Assembly: GCA_946807835.1 (NCBI GenBank)
Contig: OX327694.1
Coordinates: 4,414,001 to 4,478,000, forward strand
Direction of reading: 5' to 3'
Origin: Ailanthus altissimus
Lineage: Eukaryota; Streptophyta; Magnoliopsida; Sapindales; Simaroubaceae
DNA length: 64,000 nt
Of this stretch, positions 34,607 to 47,579 are shown in pieces (position 1 is the stretch's first letter; each line of letters begins with the position of its first letter). Made by a program: the position numbers and the translations under genes. A model generated the notes under the pieces. The model did no database searches, had not been told where the DNA came from, and saw nothing but the letters and a program-made list of their open reading frames with translations.

Positions 34607-35150
34607 GAAAAAAAATTTGACTTGACCCAAGAAAAGTGGTTGCATATTATTTTGACCCGGTCAAATATTTTTAAATTATATTAACCACAAAATACAGCTA
34701 TACCCATTTTACCCCTTACATTATAAACACTTCTCTCTCTTATTTTTCTCCAACTCTCTCTCTCGGCAACACTTAAAATCATTCCAAAATTCTAAAAAAT
34801 TTGTAGATTGGCTTCGAATATTGTATATTTTAAAGATTTGAATTAAAATGATCAATAGTGAAGTTAAAAAAATTGAAAAAAAAAAGTTAAAATTGATGAA
34901 TTTATATTCTAAATTTAGCTTAATTGCATTTTTAAAATTTTTTTTTGTATATAATTATTAGAAATGTATATATATAATGTTAGAAATGTATAAAATAGGT
35001 TGACAATGAGTATAAGAGATAAAAAATGACACAAAAAGGCCAAAAATGACAGATTCTGACCAATTTTTACTCCACGCAAGTGCTATAGGGTGCACCTCAC
35101 TTCCACGTGGCACCACGTGTTGCAACGTGGCGCCACATGGCATTTTAATT
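34607..35150 (+). repeat. MULE left terminal inverted repeat
   Basis: It pairs by eye with 52240-52826 on the opposite strand. It includes a C/T-rich stretch (34730-34770, likely promoter/leader) and a patch with three CCACGTGGC/CCACATGGC-like words at 35093-35141. Confidence 0.75.
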
Positions 35151-35313
35151 TTTTTAAATCAATATTTTTCCTTTATTTTTTTATTATATTACGTTTTATT
35201 TATTTATTTATTAGTTTTTTTTATTTTCTATGTTTTTATATATTTATATAAAATATTTTATATTTTCTAATTATTATATATACACTAAACTAATAATTTT
35301 TTTTTTTCAGGTG

Positions 35314-37310
35314 TCGTTATCATAGAGCAAATTTTGACTATTATATACTTTGGAGAAAGATGAGAGAGTTCTAATAATAGTTTTAAGAGATATATTTGAT
35401 ATCAAAATATGCGCATGGTAATTCAAAAAAATATTAAATATAAAGCATTGTTGAGAAGAGTTTATCATTTTCTAAGAGTTGATCAGGTGCAGTATAAATT
35501 GATTATGAAGTTCAAGGTTTTTTCAAGTACTATAAAGTTTAGACCTATTCTACTTGAAAATGATGATGATGCGATATTGTGGTTGAGCCTATAGAATAAT
35601 ATTGCTATACCTCTACATGTAATAATGGATGTTCAAGCTCCTGAATATGAAAATAAAGCAGAAGCACCCATAGAGCAAAAACAAAGCTACGCTAATTAAT
35701 TCACATCTGCAATTTCTATGTATATTCTAATTCCCCTAGAGGATTATCATCATTCTCATCCAATGTTCAACGAATAACCAGCCTACAAATATTATAATAG
35801 TCAGATATATGTAGATGTTAGTGTTGATCTTGACTATAATATTAGTAATGATGCTGAAAATAACGAAGGTTATGAGAATAATGATTGTGGTTATGATGCT
35901 AATTATGAGTTTGGTAATGATAAAAATTATTATGATGATGATGATGATAATGATAATGATTATAGAGAAACGACTAGAGATGGAAATGATGATGATGATA
36001 ACAACGACGATGATGATGATTATGCTAAAGAAGAAAAGGGTTAAGATCAAAAACTCATTTCAGTTCCAGCTTGATATACCACTATTTGGTTTGAATATAT
36101 TGAAAAAGAAATATCTTGTACTGGAATTAGAGATGTGTTTATAGAAAAGTTGTATAACAACAAAAATAAAATTCATAAGGCTATAAGCATAGCTGCACTA
36201 AAAGGAAAATTGAGCTTCAAAGTTTATAAGTCCAACAAAGATTGTTTTGAGTTGAAACGCGATGACGAGAGATACAAATGGAGATTATAGGCAATGTCAA
36301 CGAAAAGGTGACTTTTTTTCATCATGAGGTGAGTAAATGCATAGCACACTTGTGTTTTGGGTCAATTGAGGGATGGTCACCGGTAAGCCAAGAACTGTAT
36401 TATTGTTGAAGTAATTAAAAATAAGTTGACATTGGTCAATAGAAATTATAGACCAAAAAATATTCAAACAGACATCCGTGAAAAAATTCGGTGTTTAGAT
36501 AACATATACTATATCTTTTTGAGCTAGGGAGCATGCATTATAATTAATAAGAGGTGATCCAGAGAAATTGTTCAGATTGCTTCTTGCATACAGTTATATT
36601 TTGCAACAAAATAACCAAAGTACAGTTACTCACTTGAAAATTGATGCAGACAATTACTTTAAGTTTTTTTTTTTTAGCGCCAGGACCATGCATCAAAGGT
36701 TTTAATTTATCTATCCGACTGGTGATTGCAATGGATGAAACATTTTTTAAAGTTCCTATCTTAGTACAATGTTTATGGTCATTTGTAAAGATAGAAACAA
36801 TAAGATATTTTCATTGGTATGGGGGGATTGTTGACTCAGATAATTATACTTCTTAGGAGTAGTTTATGGTCAAGCTGCGGAGAATAATATGTGATCATCA
36901 TAATCTTGTTTTTATATCTAATCGACACCCCAGCATTAAGAGAGTTATACAAGATGTATTTTCCTATGCATATCATGGGTTCTACATCTTTCACTTGAAG
37001 AAAATTTTGATGACAAAATATAAGTTACCATTGAAAAAGTCTAAAAAAATGAGTATACTTGTCTACTTATTTTATTTCTACTAATGTGTATCGTATTCCA
37101 GATTTTCAATGGCAATTGAACAAGATACAAGAAATGAGATATGATGTAACTAAGTACTTAGAGAAGGATGTTGCTATAGTAAGATGGGCTCAATCAGCTT
37201 GTGCTTTTAGAATATACAACATCATGACTACTGATATTGTAAAGAGCATTAATGCAGTTACAAAAGAAGTAAGAAAGCTTTTAGTGACCAATTTAGTAGA
37301 ATAGATACGA
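35314..37310 (+). pseudogene. MULE transposase (mudrA-type) relic
   Basis: Plus strand, beginning just after a good splice acceptor (T-run then CAG at 35311). Fragments in family order: an N-terminal region (YKALLRRVYHFL, FRPILLENDDDAILWL); an Asn/Asp-rich acidic linker coded by GAT repeats (35820-36045); a MuDR DNA-binding-like part (KAISIAALKGKLSFKVYKS, DDERYKWRL); the pre-catalytic phrase LIRGDPEKLFRLLLAYSY; the catalytic region with AMDETFF (first Asp kept) and ISNRHPSIKRVI, where relatives have SDRH, so the second Asp is Asn; then HHGFYIFHLKK-like and RYNIMTTDIVKSINAVTKE-like ends. At least ten stops or frameshifts interrupt it. It is dead, but clearly the transposase gene of this MULE. 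Confidence 0.85.
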
Positions 37311-37981
37311 GAGCTAATGCAACTGTGATTTTACTATATGGTTGGCGACATAAAATATGACGATTGTCTTGGTGAATTGGGTGTTTGCATTTTTTAATTA
37401 TTGTATAAAGGGTTATTATATACCATTTTCTAATTATGCTACTTTGCATTAGAGTGTTAAGTTTCGTAACTTTTGTAATGCACTTGTTTTGTAATGCACT
37501 TATAATTTTTATTATGTTGATGTTAAAAATGTTCAGTTTTGGATAAGTTATGAAAATATCTGTATAGGTGTCAAAATTGCAAGTTGCAAGAATGGGATGT
37601 CTCATATTTTAATAAAATTTTGGTAAAATCACCTCTATTATATGGACATTCTCAAACTTGCATATTGAAAAAACACACTTCTATAAAATTACATATATCA
37701 TTTCTGTATGCATTTACTTAACACACCGATATCAAAATAATAATATGAACCAAATGCATATGTGAAAAATATATTACACATCTATGAAGCAGATGCTGCA
37801 ATGGTCCACAAATCAACGGCCATCTTTTATATATAAAAGGTACTAATCCAAGAGAATTAATCAAATGGCTGACTTAATATAAGACACTCAATTAACATAC
37901 AAATAAATATATCATAATCCCTGCTCTCGACTGCTTATTGAGGTACATTATCCTTCAAACGAATTACTGGCCAAGGGAACA
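37311..37981. other. MULE interior between transposase and gypsy B
   Basis: No gene recognised. It lies where the transposase 3' end and the C-terminus of the convergent Ulp1-like gene would meet; any peptidase tail here is too decayed to identify. Confidence 0.4.
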
Positions 37982-40900
37982 TGACAGGACTTAACCCGAG
38001 CCCTCTTTAAGAATTGAGGTGAATCCTACGATGACATAGGACTACTATACTTTTTACTCATTGCATTTAATACAATAAAGCTATGCATGTCGTGGGCCAA
38101 CCTCAAAATGTGAAGACTATATCACACTATACGAATTCCTATGACAACCTGAAAAAATAGAGAAAATAAAAAAAAAAGCTAGTCTAACCTGGTGGAAGAA
38201 CTCATGCACAGCAAGAGCGGGGGATTTGAACTAGTTTAACCTGACGAAATACTACATCGCTCGAGCAAAGTAAACTAAACTAGTCTAACGTATGCGCAGA
38301 GCAACTGTACTAAATAAGGGGTACGTATATGGTGATTCAAAAACTACTACTATATAATATCATGGAAGCATAATTATCCTAATATAATTATTTCTATATT
38401 GAATATAATTATAAGCTAGACTATAATAGATTCTAAAAATATTTATGAATATACTAAATAACATAAATATTTATCTGCCTAAAATAAATCATAACTAAAT
38501 CTGATAATGTGTAATTTAATCATAAACGTATGTATTAAAAATATATAAAATATATATAGTTATCTGCTCACAAAAGCGCGCTAATCTTGAATTGGTTCTG
38601 GATCCTGAGGTCTATCAGTTATCGACACTCCTTCTATTTTTAGAGTTGGTGCTTACGTACCATTCCAATACTTATGAATATTAAATTATTTATTATTTAT
38701 AAAACAAACATTTCGTATAATTGTTAATATAATATAAATATATGGTACAATGCTTGTTATGTTACAAATATTGTATGATCTGAAAGAGTTCAGATCTGGT
38801 CTAAAGAAGTTTATACCAGTGCTAAGAATTAGTAGAGCTGAGTGTTATATTTATGCTAAAAGTTAGCACTACTAAGAATTAGCAGGTTATAAGAGTCAAC
38901 CAGATCTAAAAGATTAGATCCTTGTCTGTAATGGGATAAAGACTTGATGGTATACTAGTAATGACATGGTTGCAAGGAGTTGCAATAAGTGCTATAAGAT
39001 GTTATTATGCAAGTATGTCTTCAAACACTATGTTCTTGATCTGCTTTCACTAATGCGGGTTTATCGGTGGATCCATTTTATATAGATCAATGTATACTAT
39101 ATCTATATGGTATAGATGGTTGTTCTTAGTCGACTATGGGCTTACTGAAAGCTCATATATGCATATGGGTATTCAGTCAGGACTGAATACTGAACAGACT
39201 CACGAGAACGCCAATAGACATCCTATGAAACCATCAATGGTAAGTCCTCTCGAGTTGAATAGTATACGTAGTCCTTTGACTTGAGTGCTACGGTGGACTT
39301 GTAAGTAATCCACCATACTTTGGTTTCACGCATGTCACAGACTTTTCATTGTGTGACTGCTGGGTATCGTTGAGTATGGTCCGATGCTTATGGAGTCTGG
39401 TGTGTACCTGTCAGCTCTCATAGGGGAGTAGTATATTCAAATACTTTGAGATTGTATTTCAGTAAATCTCGTGGCCACGATACTAACCTATGAAAGGTGT
39501 TTCCTAAATGGTTGAATAATATAGCAAAGGTGTTTGTGTATATTGTTCTTGAAAATACAAATCTGAAGATAAGCTAATGGATGGGCATATGGGGATTTAA
39601 CGGTGCTGATCTATATCCCTACACATCTAGGATATACATGATGAAGAATTATACGTATATGTTATGACCTCAGCTTGCATAGTTTAACACGTTGATTTGT
39701 AATATCTGTGACGTGTGCGAAGGGCATCGATCACAGACTTATGAAATAGTTTCATTTGATAAATTGGGTGTGGACCTAGAGAGTACCGCAATATGAAGTG
39801 TACTCGTTGTGCATTGGGGCAGCATACTAGATTGAATTGTTCAATCTAGTAATTTTCAGCAGAACTGAATATTTGTCTCAGTAACCCTCGGGATGCGTGC
39901 ATGTCAGTACTTAAGTGTTAAGTACAATAATTGGTTAATAATTGTTATTGACTAATTAAATAGTGACACATGACACATTATGAGCCTTCGATTAAAATTG
40001 ACTCAAGTATTGGGTAAGATGGGACCCATGTTGGGTTAATTAAAGGTTTAAGGGTTATTTTTCTTAATTAATTATTAAGTGTTAAATAATCTAAATATTT
40101 GTTCTCACTTAAGAATTTAATGATTAATTAATTTGACTATAGTTAATTGTTAGCTCATGATTAAATTAATAAAAATAAATATTTTAATTAAGGACTTAAT
40201 TATTAAATAAAATAAGATTTTAATTAAACAAATAATTAAATTAAAGTAAATATTGCTTAAAATGAAAATTAAATGAAACTTTGAGGACTTGAATGAAAAT
40301 TTTCTTGTCACAAAATATATATGCTGTCCATTACATTTTGTCCAATTTGTTGACATAAATTTGGTTTATTTGATAAGCCAAATTTCTTTAATAATAGTAA
40401 TATACTAATCAAAAGATAAGATATTTCATATTATTACAAATATATAATTTATTTGATGAATATTAAATGAAAGAGGTGGCTTGCCATGATAAATGGTTGA
40501 CATTGAATTCATTTTGGTCCATAAAACAAAACAACCAAAATGATTAAGGCCAAAAATAAAAGATGTGGCCGGCCATTGAAATAAAGTGGTCTTTGGTATT
40601 CATATTTACTTCTTGAAAAACATGAGAAGAGAATAACTCAAATATAAAGGCTTTTGGCAAGGAATGAAAAAATAAAATGAATATTGTTTTCATTTTCCTT
40701 TGAAGCTAATAAGGTGTTTAACCAATTTTGAAGGTAAAAAAAATTATTTTTGTTTTGAGTTTTAAGTGTTAAAAATAAGAAAAACTTAATAGCAAAAGTT
40801 ATTTTTCTATTCATCTTCGTCTCCTAAACATATAACCACTATTGTTGCATTTGAGTTGTTTATTTATATTTATTTAAGTGTTGAATACATCAAGAACAAA

Positions 40901-41758
40901 ATGAATATAGTCTAAGTGTTAGGCTATAGGGATTAAGAGTTAATCCAATAGTTTAAGTGTTAAATCAGTGCTGAAAATATATAGGCTGTTGTTCTAGCAA
41001 GTCAAGCCTATCATGTTGAGTCCTATAACTGCCAACGGGTCGTCTTCATACAATATTCCAGCTACAAATCCATTCCAAAGGCTTGACAGGTGATATTCTC
41101 GATTATTAGTATTAATTTGATTACTATGTTTTATATTTGTTCATTAATGTAACGAATAAAATTTATTGTGTTCATTTTAGAAAATTAGATTTTTAGCTTC
41201 CGTTGCGTTTATGATTTGTATATATATGTATTAGATGTGTATGTATATGAATTTTAAAATTGACACATATACCATATGCATATACCTAATAGGTTTAGGC
41301 TATGAACCGGGATGAACCGGCACCCCAACACCTATAAGATAGGGTATAAAAATATATCATTAGTACCGATATGTATTATAAATATGAAATAAAAATATTC
41401 TAACATCATAAAATTATTACCCGTTGAATCACTAGGTAAAAACCTAACAATCCAAACTCATTTCCTGTAAATTTTCCTTTTCTTTCTTCCTTACTCTTCT
41501 TCCTCTATTTTTTTTTCCTTATCTCGATTTTTCTTTCTTTCTATTTTCTTTCTTCTCTTTTATCTTTTGTTCTTCTTTTCTCTCTTTTGTTTCGGCTTTT
41601 GCTTCTTCTTCTTTTGTTTTAATTTTGCTTCCTCATAAATGACGTAAAACAAATAAAATATATATATGTTGACAAATGACCACCGCTTGCTCTATTTATT
41701 TTATATTTATTCATTTTTTTGCCACTATCCCCCTTATAAAGTAAACACGTGTATTATA
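37982..41758 (-). repeat. Gypsy B 3' LTR (interrupted)
   Basis: Starts TGACAGGACTTAACCCGAG on the plus strand, matching TGAAGGGACCTGATCCGAG at 49112, and ends at about 41758 beside the PPT. Without the inserted 2.7-kb LTR it is about 1.1 kb. A pyrimidine-rich run of ~160 bp (41464-41630) is purine-rich on the coding strand. Confidence 0.75.
38644..41330. mobile_element. LTR-like insertion, family S, copy 1
   Basis: About 2.7 kb, related along most of its length to 44466-46937. The start (GTTGGTGCTTACGTACC) and end (GCACCCCAACA) correspond to the TGTTGG...CCAACA ends of copy 2. The central ~1.2 kb (38760-39960) is best conserved and less AT-rich. No coding region, PBS or PPT lies between, so it is read as a solo LTR. 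No 5-bp target duplication was found around this copy. Confidence 0.65.
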
Positions 41759-41759
41759 A

Positions 41760-41771
41760 TTCCTTCCTCTT
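41760..41771 (-). other. Gypsy B polypurine tract
   Basis: On the minus strand AAAGAGGAAGGA directly precedes the 3' LTR. Confidence 0.7.
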
Positions 41772-41789
41772 TGTAAAACTTTTGTCTTC

Positions 41790-44460
41790 AAAATTCATGT
41801 ACCTGTCTTAAACAAATAAAGATACTGAACTCTCATCTGATCCTCTCGCTCCTATGTAGCCTCTTCAACTGTATGATTCCTCTATAGAACTTTAACTAGC
41901 AAAATAATTTTATTACATAATATTTGTTGGCGATAGTCCACTATCTGAATAGGTTCCTTGTCATAAGTCAAGTCTACCCTCAATTGAACTTACTGAGTAA
42001 CTAGAATATGAGAAGGGTTAGGTATATACTTCTACAACATAGAAACATGAAATACATTATGAATGTGTGACAACTCAGGCAGTAATGCTAAGCGGTACGC
42101 AACCATACCAATCTTCTCTATAATCTCATATGGCCTAATATATCGAGGACTTAATTTTTTTCTGTTTTCCAAAATGAAACACACCCTTCCATGGTGAGAT
42201 CGGTAAGAAGACTATATCTCTTACTGCAAACTCAAGCTGTCTACGATATTTATCTACATAACTCTTCTGTCTATCTTGAGCTGCCTTGAGTCTATCTCTG
42301 ATAATACTAATCTTCTCGTTAGTGGCCTAGATAATCTCTGAACCCAACAATTTCCTTTCTTTAACCTCATTCTAGCAAATCGAAGTTTTGCATTTTCTTC
42401 TATGTAAAGCCTCATACAATGTCATTTGAATGCTAGGCTGATAGCTATTATTATATGTAAACTTCATCAATAGTAAATAATCATCCTAATTGCCCTTAAA
42501 CTGCAATATACAAGCTTTGAACATGCCTTCTAATATCTGTACAGTTCTTTTTTGTTACCTATCTGTCTAAGGATGAAAAACCGTACTAAAATTTAACTTA
42601 GTGCCTAAGGCCTTCTGTAAGCTATGCCACAATCTAGAAATGAATAAAGAGCCACTATCTAATATGATAGACACTGGAGCACTATGCAATAATATAATCT
42701 CACTTACAAACAAATGAGCCTGCATATCTAATAAGTATAAAACCTTATATGGTAATAAATAAGCAAACTTTGTGAGTTGATCAACAATCACCCAAATACT
42801 ATCATAACCACTCCGAGTATGTGAAAGCCCAACAACAAAGTCCATAGTGATATGTTCTTACTTCCACTCAGGAACTGAAAGTGGTTGAGATAATCCTACT
42901 GTCATTTGATGTTCTACCTTAACCTGCTGATAAATCAGGCAGTGAAATACAAACTCTACAATTTCTCTTTTTATACCTTGCCACCAGCAATGTTCTCTCA
43001 GAGTACGATACATTTTAATGCTGCCAGGATGCATAACATAAGTTGAGTTGTGAGTTTCTTCTAAAATCTACTTCTTTAACTCTGAGTTATTTAGAACACA
43101 AAACCTGTTACCCATAACGAATGTCCCATTAGCTTTCAACGTCAAATCAATCTGCATTCTACTTCTTACTTATTGCTTAAATTAACTAAATTAGAATCCT
43201 CATCTTGTATCTCTCGAATCTAATCAATTATCATAGGCCTAACTTGAAAATATGCTAGAAGAATTCTAAACTCATCCACAGACAATTCAACCCTCATAGA
43301 TCTTAATTCAACTAACAATGAAATATAAGTAACCTTTAAATGAGCTATAAAGCTAGAAGACTTCTTGTTGAGTGCATCTGCTACCATATTTGCCTTACCT
43401 GGATGATAATCAATTGTAAAAGTATAATCTTTTATTAGCTCTAACCATCTCTGTTATCTCAGATTCAAATCTTTCTGTGTGAATAAATACTTTAAACTTT
43501 TGTGATTAGTGAAGATTTGACATGTGACATCATATAAATAATGTCTCCAAATCTTCAAAGCGAATACTACTACTGCTAATTCTAAATCATGGGTTGGATA
43601 ATTCAACTCATGCTTCTTAAGCTGCCTAGAAGCGTAAGCTATCACCTTACCATGCTGCATTAATACACAACCTAATCCCTGTCTAGAAGCATCACTATAA
43701 ATTATAAATCCTTCGGTGCCAGATGGAAAAGTGAGAACGAAAGTTGAAGTCAATCTCTTTTTAAGTTCTTAGAAACTACATTCACATTCATTAGTCCACA
43801 CAAACTTTACATTTTTTCTAGTCAACTTTGTAAACGGTACAGCAATCTTAAAGAAATCATTAACAAATCTTCAATAATAACCTGCTAGACCGAGAAAACT
43901 TATAATTTCTGTCACACTAGCTGGTCGCTCCTAATTTACCACAGCTTCAATTTTCTAAGGATCTATATAAATTTCATCTACTGAGATCACATGGTCTAGA
44001 AATGTAACTTTATTTAGCTAGAACTAAAATTTGTTGAACTTAGCATATAACTGTTTATTCCTTAAAATCTGTAACGCTATCCTCAAACGCTCTGCATGCT
44101 CTTCTGTACTTTGTGAATACATAAGAATATAATCAATAAATACTATAATAAATCGATCAATATATGGACAAAATACCTTATTCATAAGGTCAATGAATGC
44201 AGCTAGAGCATTAGTCAACTCAAATAGCATTACTAAAAACTCATAATGCCCATATCGAGTTTTAAAGGCAGTTTTACACACATCAGTATCTCTGATTTTT
44301 AACTAATGATATCATGATCACAGATCGTTCTTTGAAAAAAAAATTTCACCCTGTAATTGATAAAATAAATCAACAATACCCCATGCATATCTTCCAATTC
44401 TTGTAATTGAGTTTTCAATTCTTTGAACTTTGAGGGGGCCATTCTGTATGGTGCTTTGGA
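41790..44460 (-). pseudogene. Gypsy B RT-RNase H-integrase relic
   Basis: Minus strand. RT begins near 44460 (SKAPYRMAPSKFKELKTQL). The motif at about 44112-44140 reads [10 protein letters not shown] where active enzymes have YIDDIL or FIDDIL, so a catalytic Asp has become Tyr. RNase H at 43454-43753 is readable ([30 protein letters not shown]). The integrase core at 42567-42845 shows WVIVDQLTKFAYLLP and ILDSGSLFISRLW; the end with RDIVFLPISPWKGV is near 42180. Many stops divide these pieces. Gene order and wording are those of a plant gypsy element related to, but distinct from, gypsy A. Confidence 0.85.
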
Positions 44461-44465
44461 TATAG

Positions 44466-46937
44466 TGTTGGGATTTGTGCTTACGTGCCATCCCATAATG
44501 TATAAATATATAGTGATTGTATTTATACAATTATTATTTCTAATAAAATCGTTAATATTATTTTATTAAATGGTAAGATGCTTGTAACGTTTTAGACATT
44601 GTATGATCTGAAGAAGTTTGGATTTGGTCTAAAAGAGTTTAGACCAGGGCTAAGAGTAATAGTTATAAACACTAAGAGTTAGTGGTACTAAGAGTTAGCA
44701 AAATCTAATGAGTTAGAGCCTTGTCTGAAATGGGACAATGACCTGAGAATATATTAGTAATGATATAGCTGCAATGAGTTGCAGATGGTGCTAAGAAATG
44801 TCATTATGCAAGTATGTTCTCAAACATAATGTTCCTGATCTAATTTCATCGATGCGGGTCTATCGGTGAAACCTATTAATATAGATTAGTGTATGTCTAT
44901 ATCTGGATGGTCCAGATGGTTAGTCTTAGCAAACCATGAGCTTAGTAGGAAGCTCGTATAGAGATACAGGTATTCAGTAAGGACTGGATATTGAACAGAC
45001 TCACGAAGACATCCAATAGACATCTCATAAAGCCGTCAATGGAAGGTCTTTCGAGTTGAGTAGTATTTGTGGTCCTTTGACCTGAGCGCCACGGTGGGCT
45101 TGTGAGTGATCCACCATGCTTTGGTTCCACACATGTCAGAAACCTTTCATGGTCTGACCGCTGGGTGTCGCTGGGTATGGTCTGATGCTCATGGAGTTTG
45201 GTGTGCGTAGATATAGGATCCATCAGCTCATATGAGTGGGTTGTATATCCTAATGCTCTGAGATTGTATTTCAGAAAGTCTTGTGGCCGCAAGCATAAAC
45301 CTCGGAAAAAATATTCCGGAGGAATAAACAATATCACAAAAGTGTTTGTGGATATTATTTTATGAAATATAAATCTGGAGATAAGTTCGTGGTTGAGCAA
45401 ATAGAGATTTGACGGTGATGATCTATATCTCTGCTCTTCAAGGATATAAATAATGGAAGGATTATACGAATATGTAATAACCTCAACTTGTATGGTCTAA
45501 CATGCTAATTTGTAATATCCGTAACGTATGTGTGGGACATTGTTCACGGACGTATATAGGAGCTCTATATGACAAATTAGGTGTGGACCTAGAGAGTCTC
45601 ACAATATGAAGTATACTTGTTGTGCACTGGGGTAGCGGATTGGATTGAATAGTTCGATCCAATAAATTTCAGCAAAAGAGAACGATTGTTTAGGGATCCC
45701 TCGGATTGTACATTTGTCAAGACTTAATTGTTAAGTACATCACTTAATTAATTAACAAGGGTTGTTAATTAATAGAATATTGACAAATGACAAAATGTGT
45801 TCCATGATTTGATTTACCTTTTTACCATTTAACCATGGTAGTAAAAATTAGTAAGGTAAAAAGTAATTATTCAAAATTGTTTTGAATAATTAAATCATAT
45901 ATTATTATTATATTATTAGATAATATTATAATATATATAGATCATGGCATTGTATTTTAATACAATGAGTGGCCTAGATGTTGGCCATTTAATTACCCAT
46001 TATAATTAAAGTAATTATAATTGTTAGGTAAAGATTAATTTTGGTGGTCATTATTCTAGTGCTTGGTTTAATTAATTCTAAATGGGAGACCAACAATAAA
46101 ATTGGTGGAGCACTTCATTTTGTTTATTTTGTTTAATCAAAATGTTGAATAAACAAAATGAATTTTGGCAAAACAATTGACTTCATTCATTCATTCAATT
46201 TTGGGAGAAGAATTTGGCAATGGCAAGGAAGAGAGGTAAGAGAGAGTTCTTTGAGTTTTATTCTTTCAAGTGTTGAAAAATAAACAAACTTCTCTTCATC
46301 TCCTTCTTTAATGGATGGCCAAAATGAATGATATGTAAATGGAGAAAAAGATAATTATTTTACAAAGAGTTGTTCAAAATAATTATCATGTAGAAATTGT
46401 TTCTAAGATTAATATACAAGAGTTGTATGTTAAAGATTTTTAATTTATACAAGAGTTGTATAGAAAATATTTACTATCTCCATTTAAGAAACAAAAATTG
46501 TATTCAAAAGAGTTTGAATACAAGTGCTGAAAATTTTAAACACTAAGCTACCATTCTAGCTCCTTAATCCCACCAAAAGTTATGGACTAGAATTGTTCAA
46601 CATATACTTCAAGGTGAGCTCTTCACATGGTTTATTGAAGAACTTGAAGATTTTGTAAAGCTACCTTCATTAGGTGAGTATTTTACATTATGTGTTATAA
46701 TACAATATTGTTCAACATGTTTATATTTGTATAATTGTTATACTTGTTCATATATGTGATATATGTTGTTCATCATGTTCATAATTGTATAATTGTTATA
46801 CTTATGCATATATGTGATATATGTTGAATTTGTTAAAATGGGTGTATTTTGTAACATGCTTCCGCTTCGCATATAGTAATTTTTTGAAATTACGCACACA
46901 CTCGTATAATCACACACTCTATGATAAACACCCAACA
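44466..46937. mobile_element. LTR-like insertion, family S, copy 2 (solo LTR)
   Basis: 2472 bp with the canonical inverted ends TGTTGG...CCAACA and a perfect 5-bp target duplication TATAG (44461-44465 and 46938-46942). No internal element sequence, so it is a solo LTR. It shares with copy 1 a long conserved core (44580-45800). It also contains an internal ~62-bp tandem duplication near 46715-46825 (TTGTATAATTGTTATACTT twice). Open frames inside, such as 152 codons at 44942-45400 on the minus strand, match no known protein family by eye. Confidence 0.85.
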
Positions 46938-47250
46938 TATAGAAGTTGTGCTTGGAACCAAATCAATACCAAAATCAATCTCTTTATCTTGTAGTAAACT
47001 CATAAAATAAATCTAGAAAATCTCTGACCATCGAAATATCTTCTAATTTAGCTTCATTGACTCTAGTATCAATAACATGTGCCAAATAGACTAAACATCA
47101 TTTTCTGAGCAATGGTTTAGCTATCATAATAGATATAACATAGGATGAAAGAACTCGTCGCTTTCCATAAAAAATAATATTATACTCTTTATATCTTCTG
47201 AATATAACCTCTTTTCTAAAATAATCTATAGTAGTATGATGATTAGCTAA

Positions 47251-47571
47251 CTAGTTCATCCTAAGTATTGCATCAAAATCATATATATCATGAGAAATTA
47301 AATATGTTACCATATCACTACTACCCATTTTGATAACACAACCGTGAAATACATTCTCAACCAATAATGTTTCTCTAACTAGTATGGTTACCATCAAGCT
47401 ACAATCTAGAGGTTTTAACACTCTATCTCCATGCATAGCAAAAATGCGAGAAATAAAAGGATGCGTAGAGCCCATATCAATTAAAATGTAGGCCTCTCGG
47501 CAAAAAATAGTCAGCATACCTATAACAAAATCTAAGGTAGCTTGTGCCTCCTGCTGAGTCAAAGCAAACAC
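47251..47571 (-). pseudogene. Gypsy B aspartic protease relic
   Basis: 107 codons open on the minus strand. It begins VFALTQQEAQATLDFV and contains LIDMGSTHPFIS, the retropepsin site, where the catalytic Asp and the following Gly are kept (usual form D-S/P-G-A/S-T-H). It continues to LISHDIYDFDAILRM, the second conserved block before RT. It is the best-kept stretch of gypsy B and is bounded by stops. Confidence 0.85.
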
Positions 47572-47579
47572 ACGTGCCT

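Noticed and set aside
35736..36150. Long open frames on both strands rich in Ile/Met (104 and 109 codons)
   Set aside because: They are shadows of the GAT-repeat that codes the Asn/Asp-rich linker of the MULE transposase in the third frame; low complexity, no motif.
38644..41330. Target duplication for family S copy 1
   Set aside because: The five bases on each side (TTTAG and CCTAT) do not match; ends may be altered or the copy rearranged, so no duplication is claimed.
44942..45400. 152-codon minus-strand frame within family S LTR
   Set aside because: It lies in a solo LTR, and frames in the related copy at 38644-41330 are not conserved; no motif. The sequence conservation there is better explained at DNA or RNA level.
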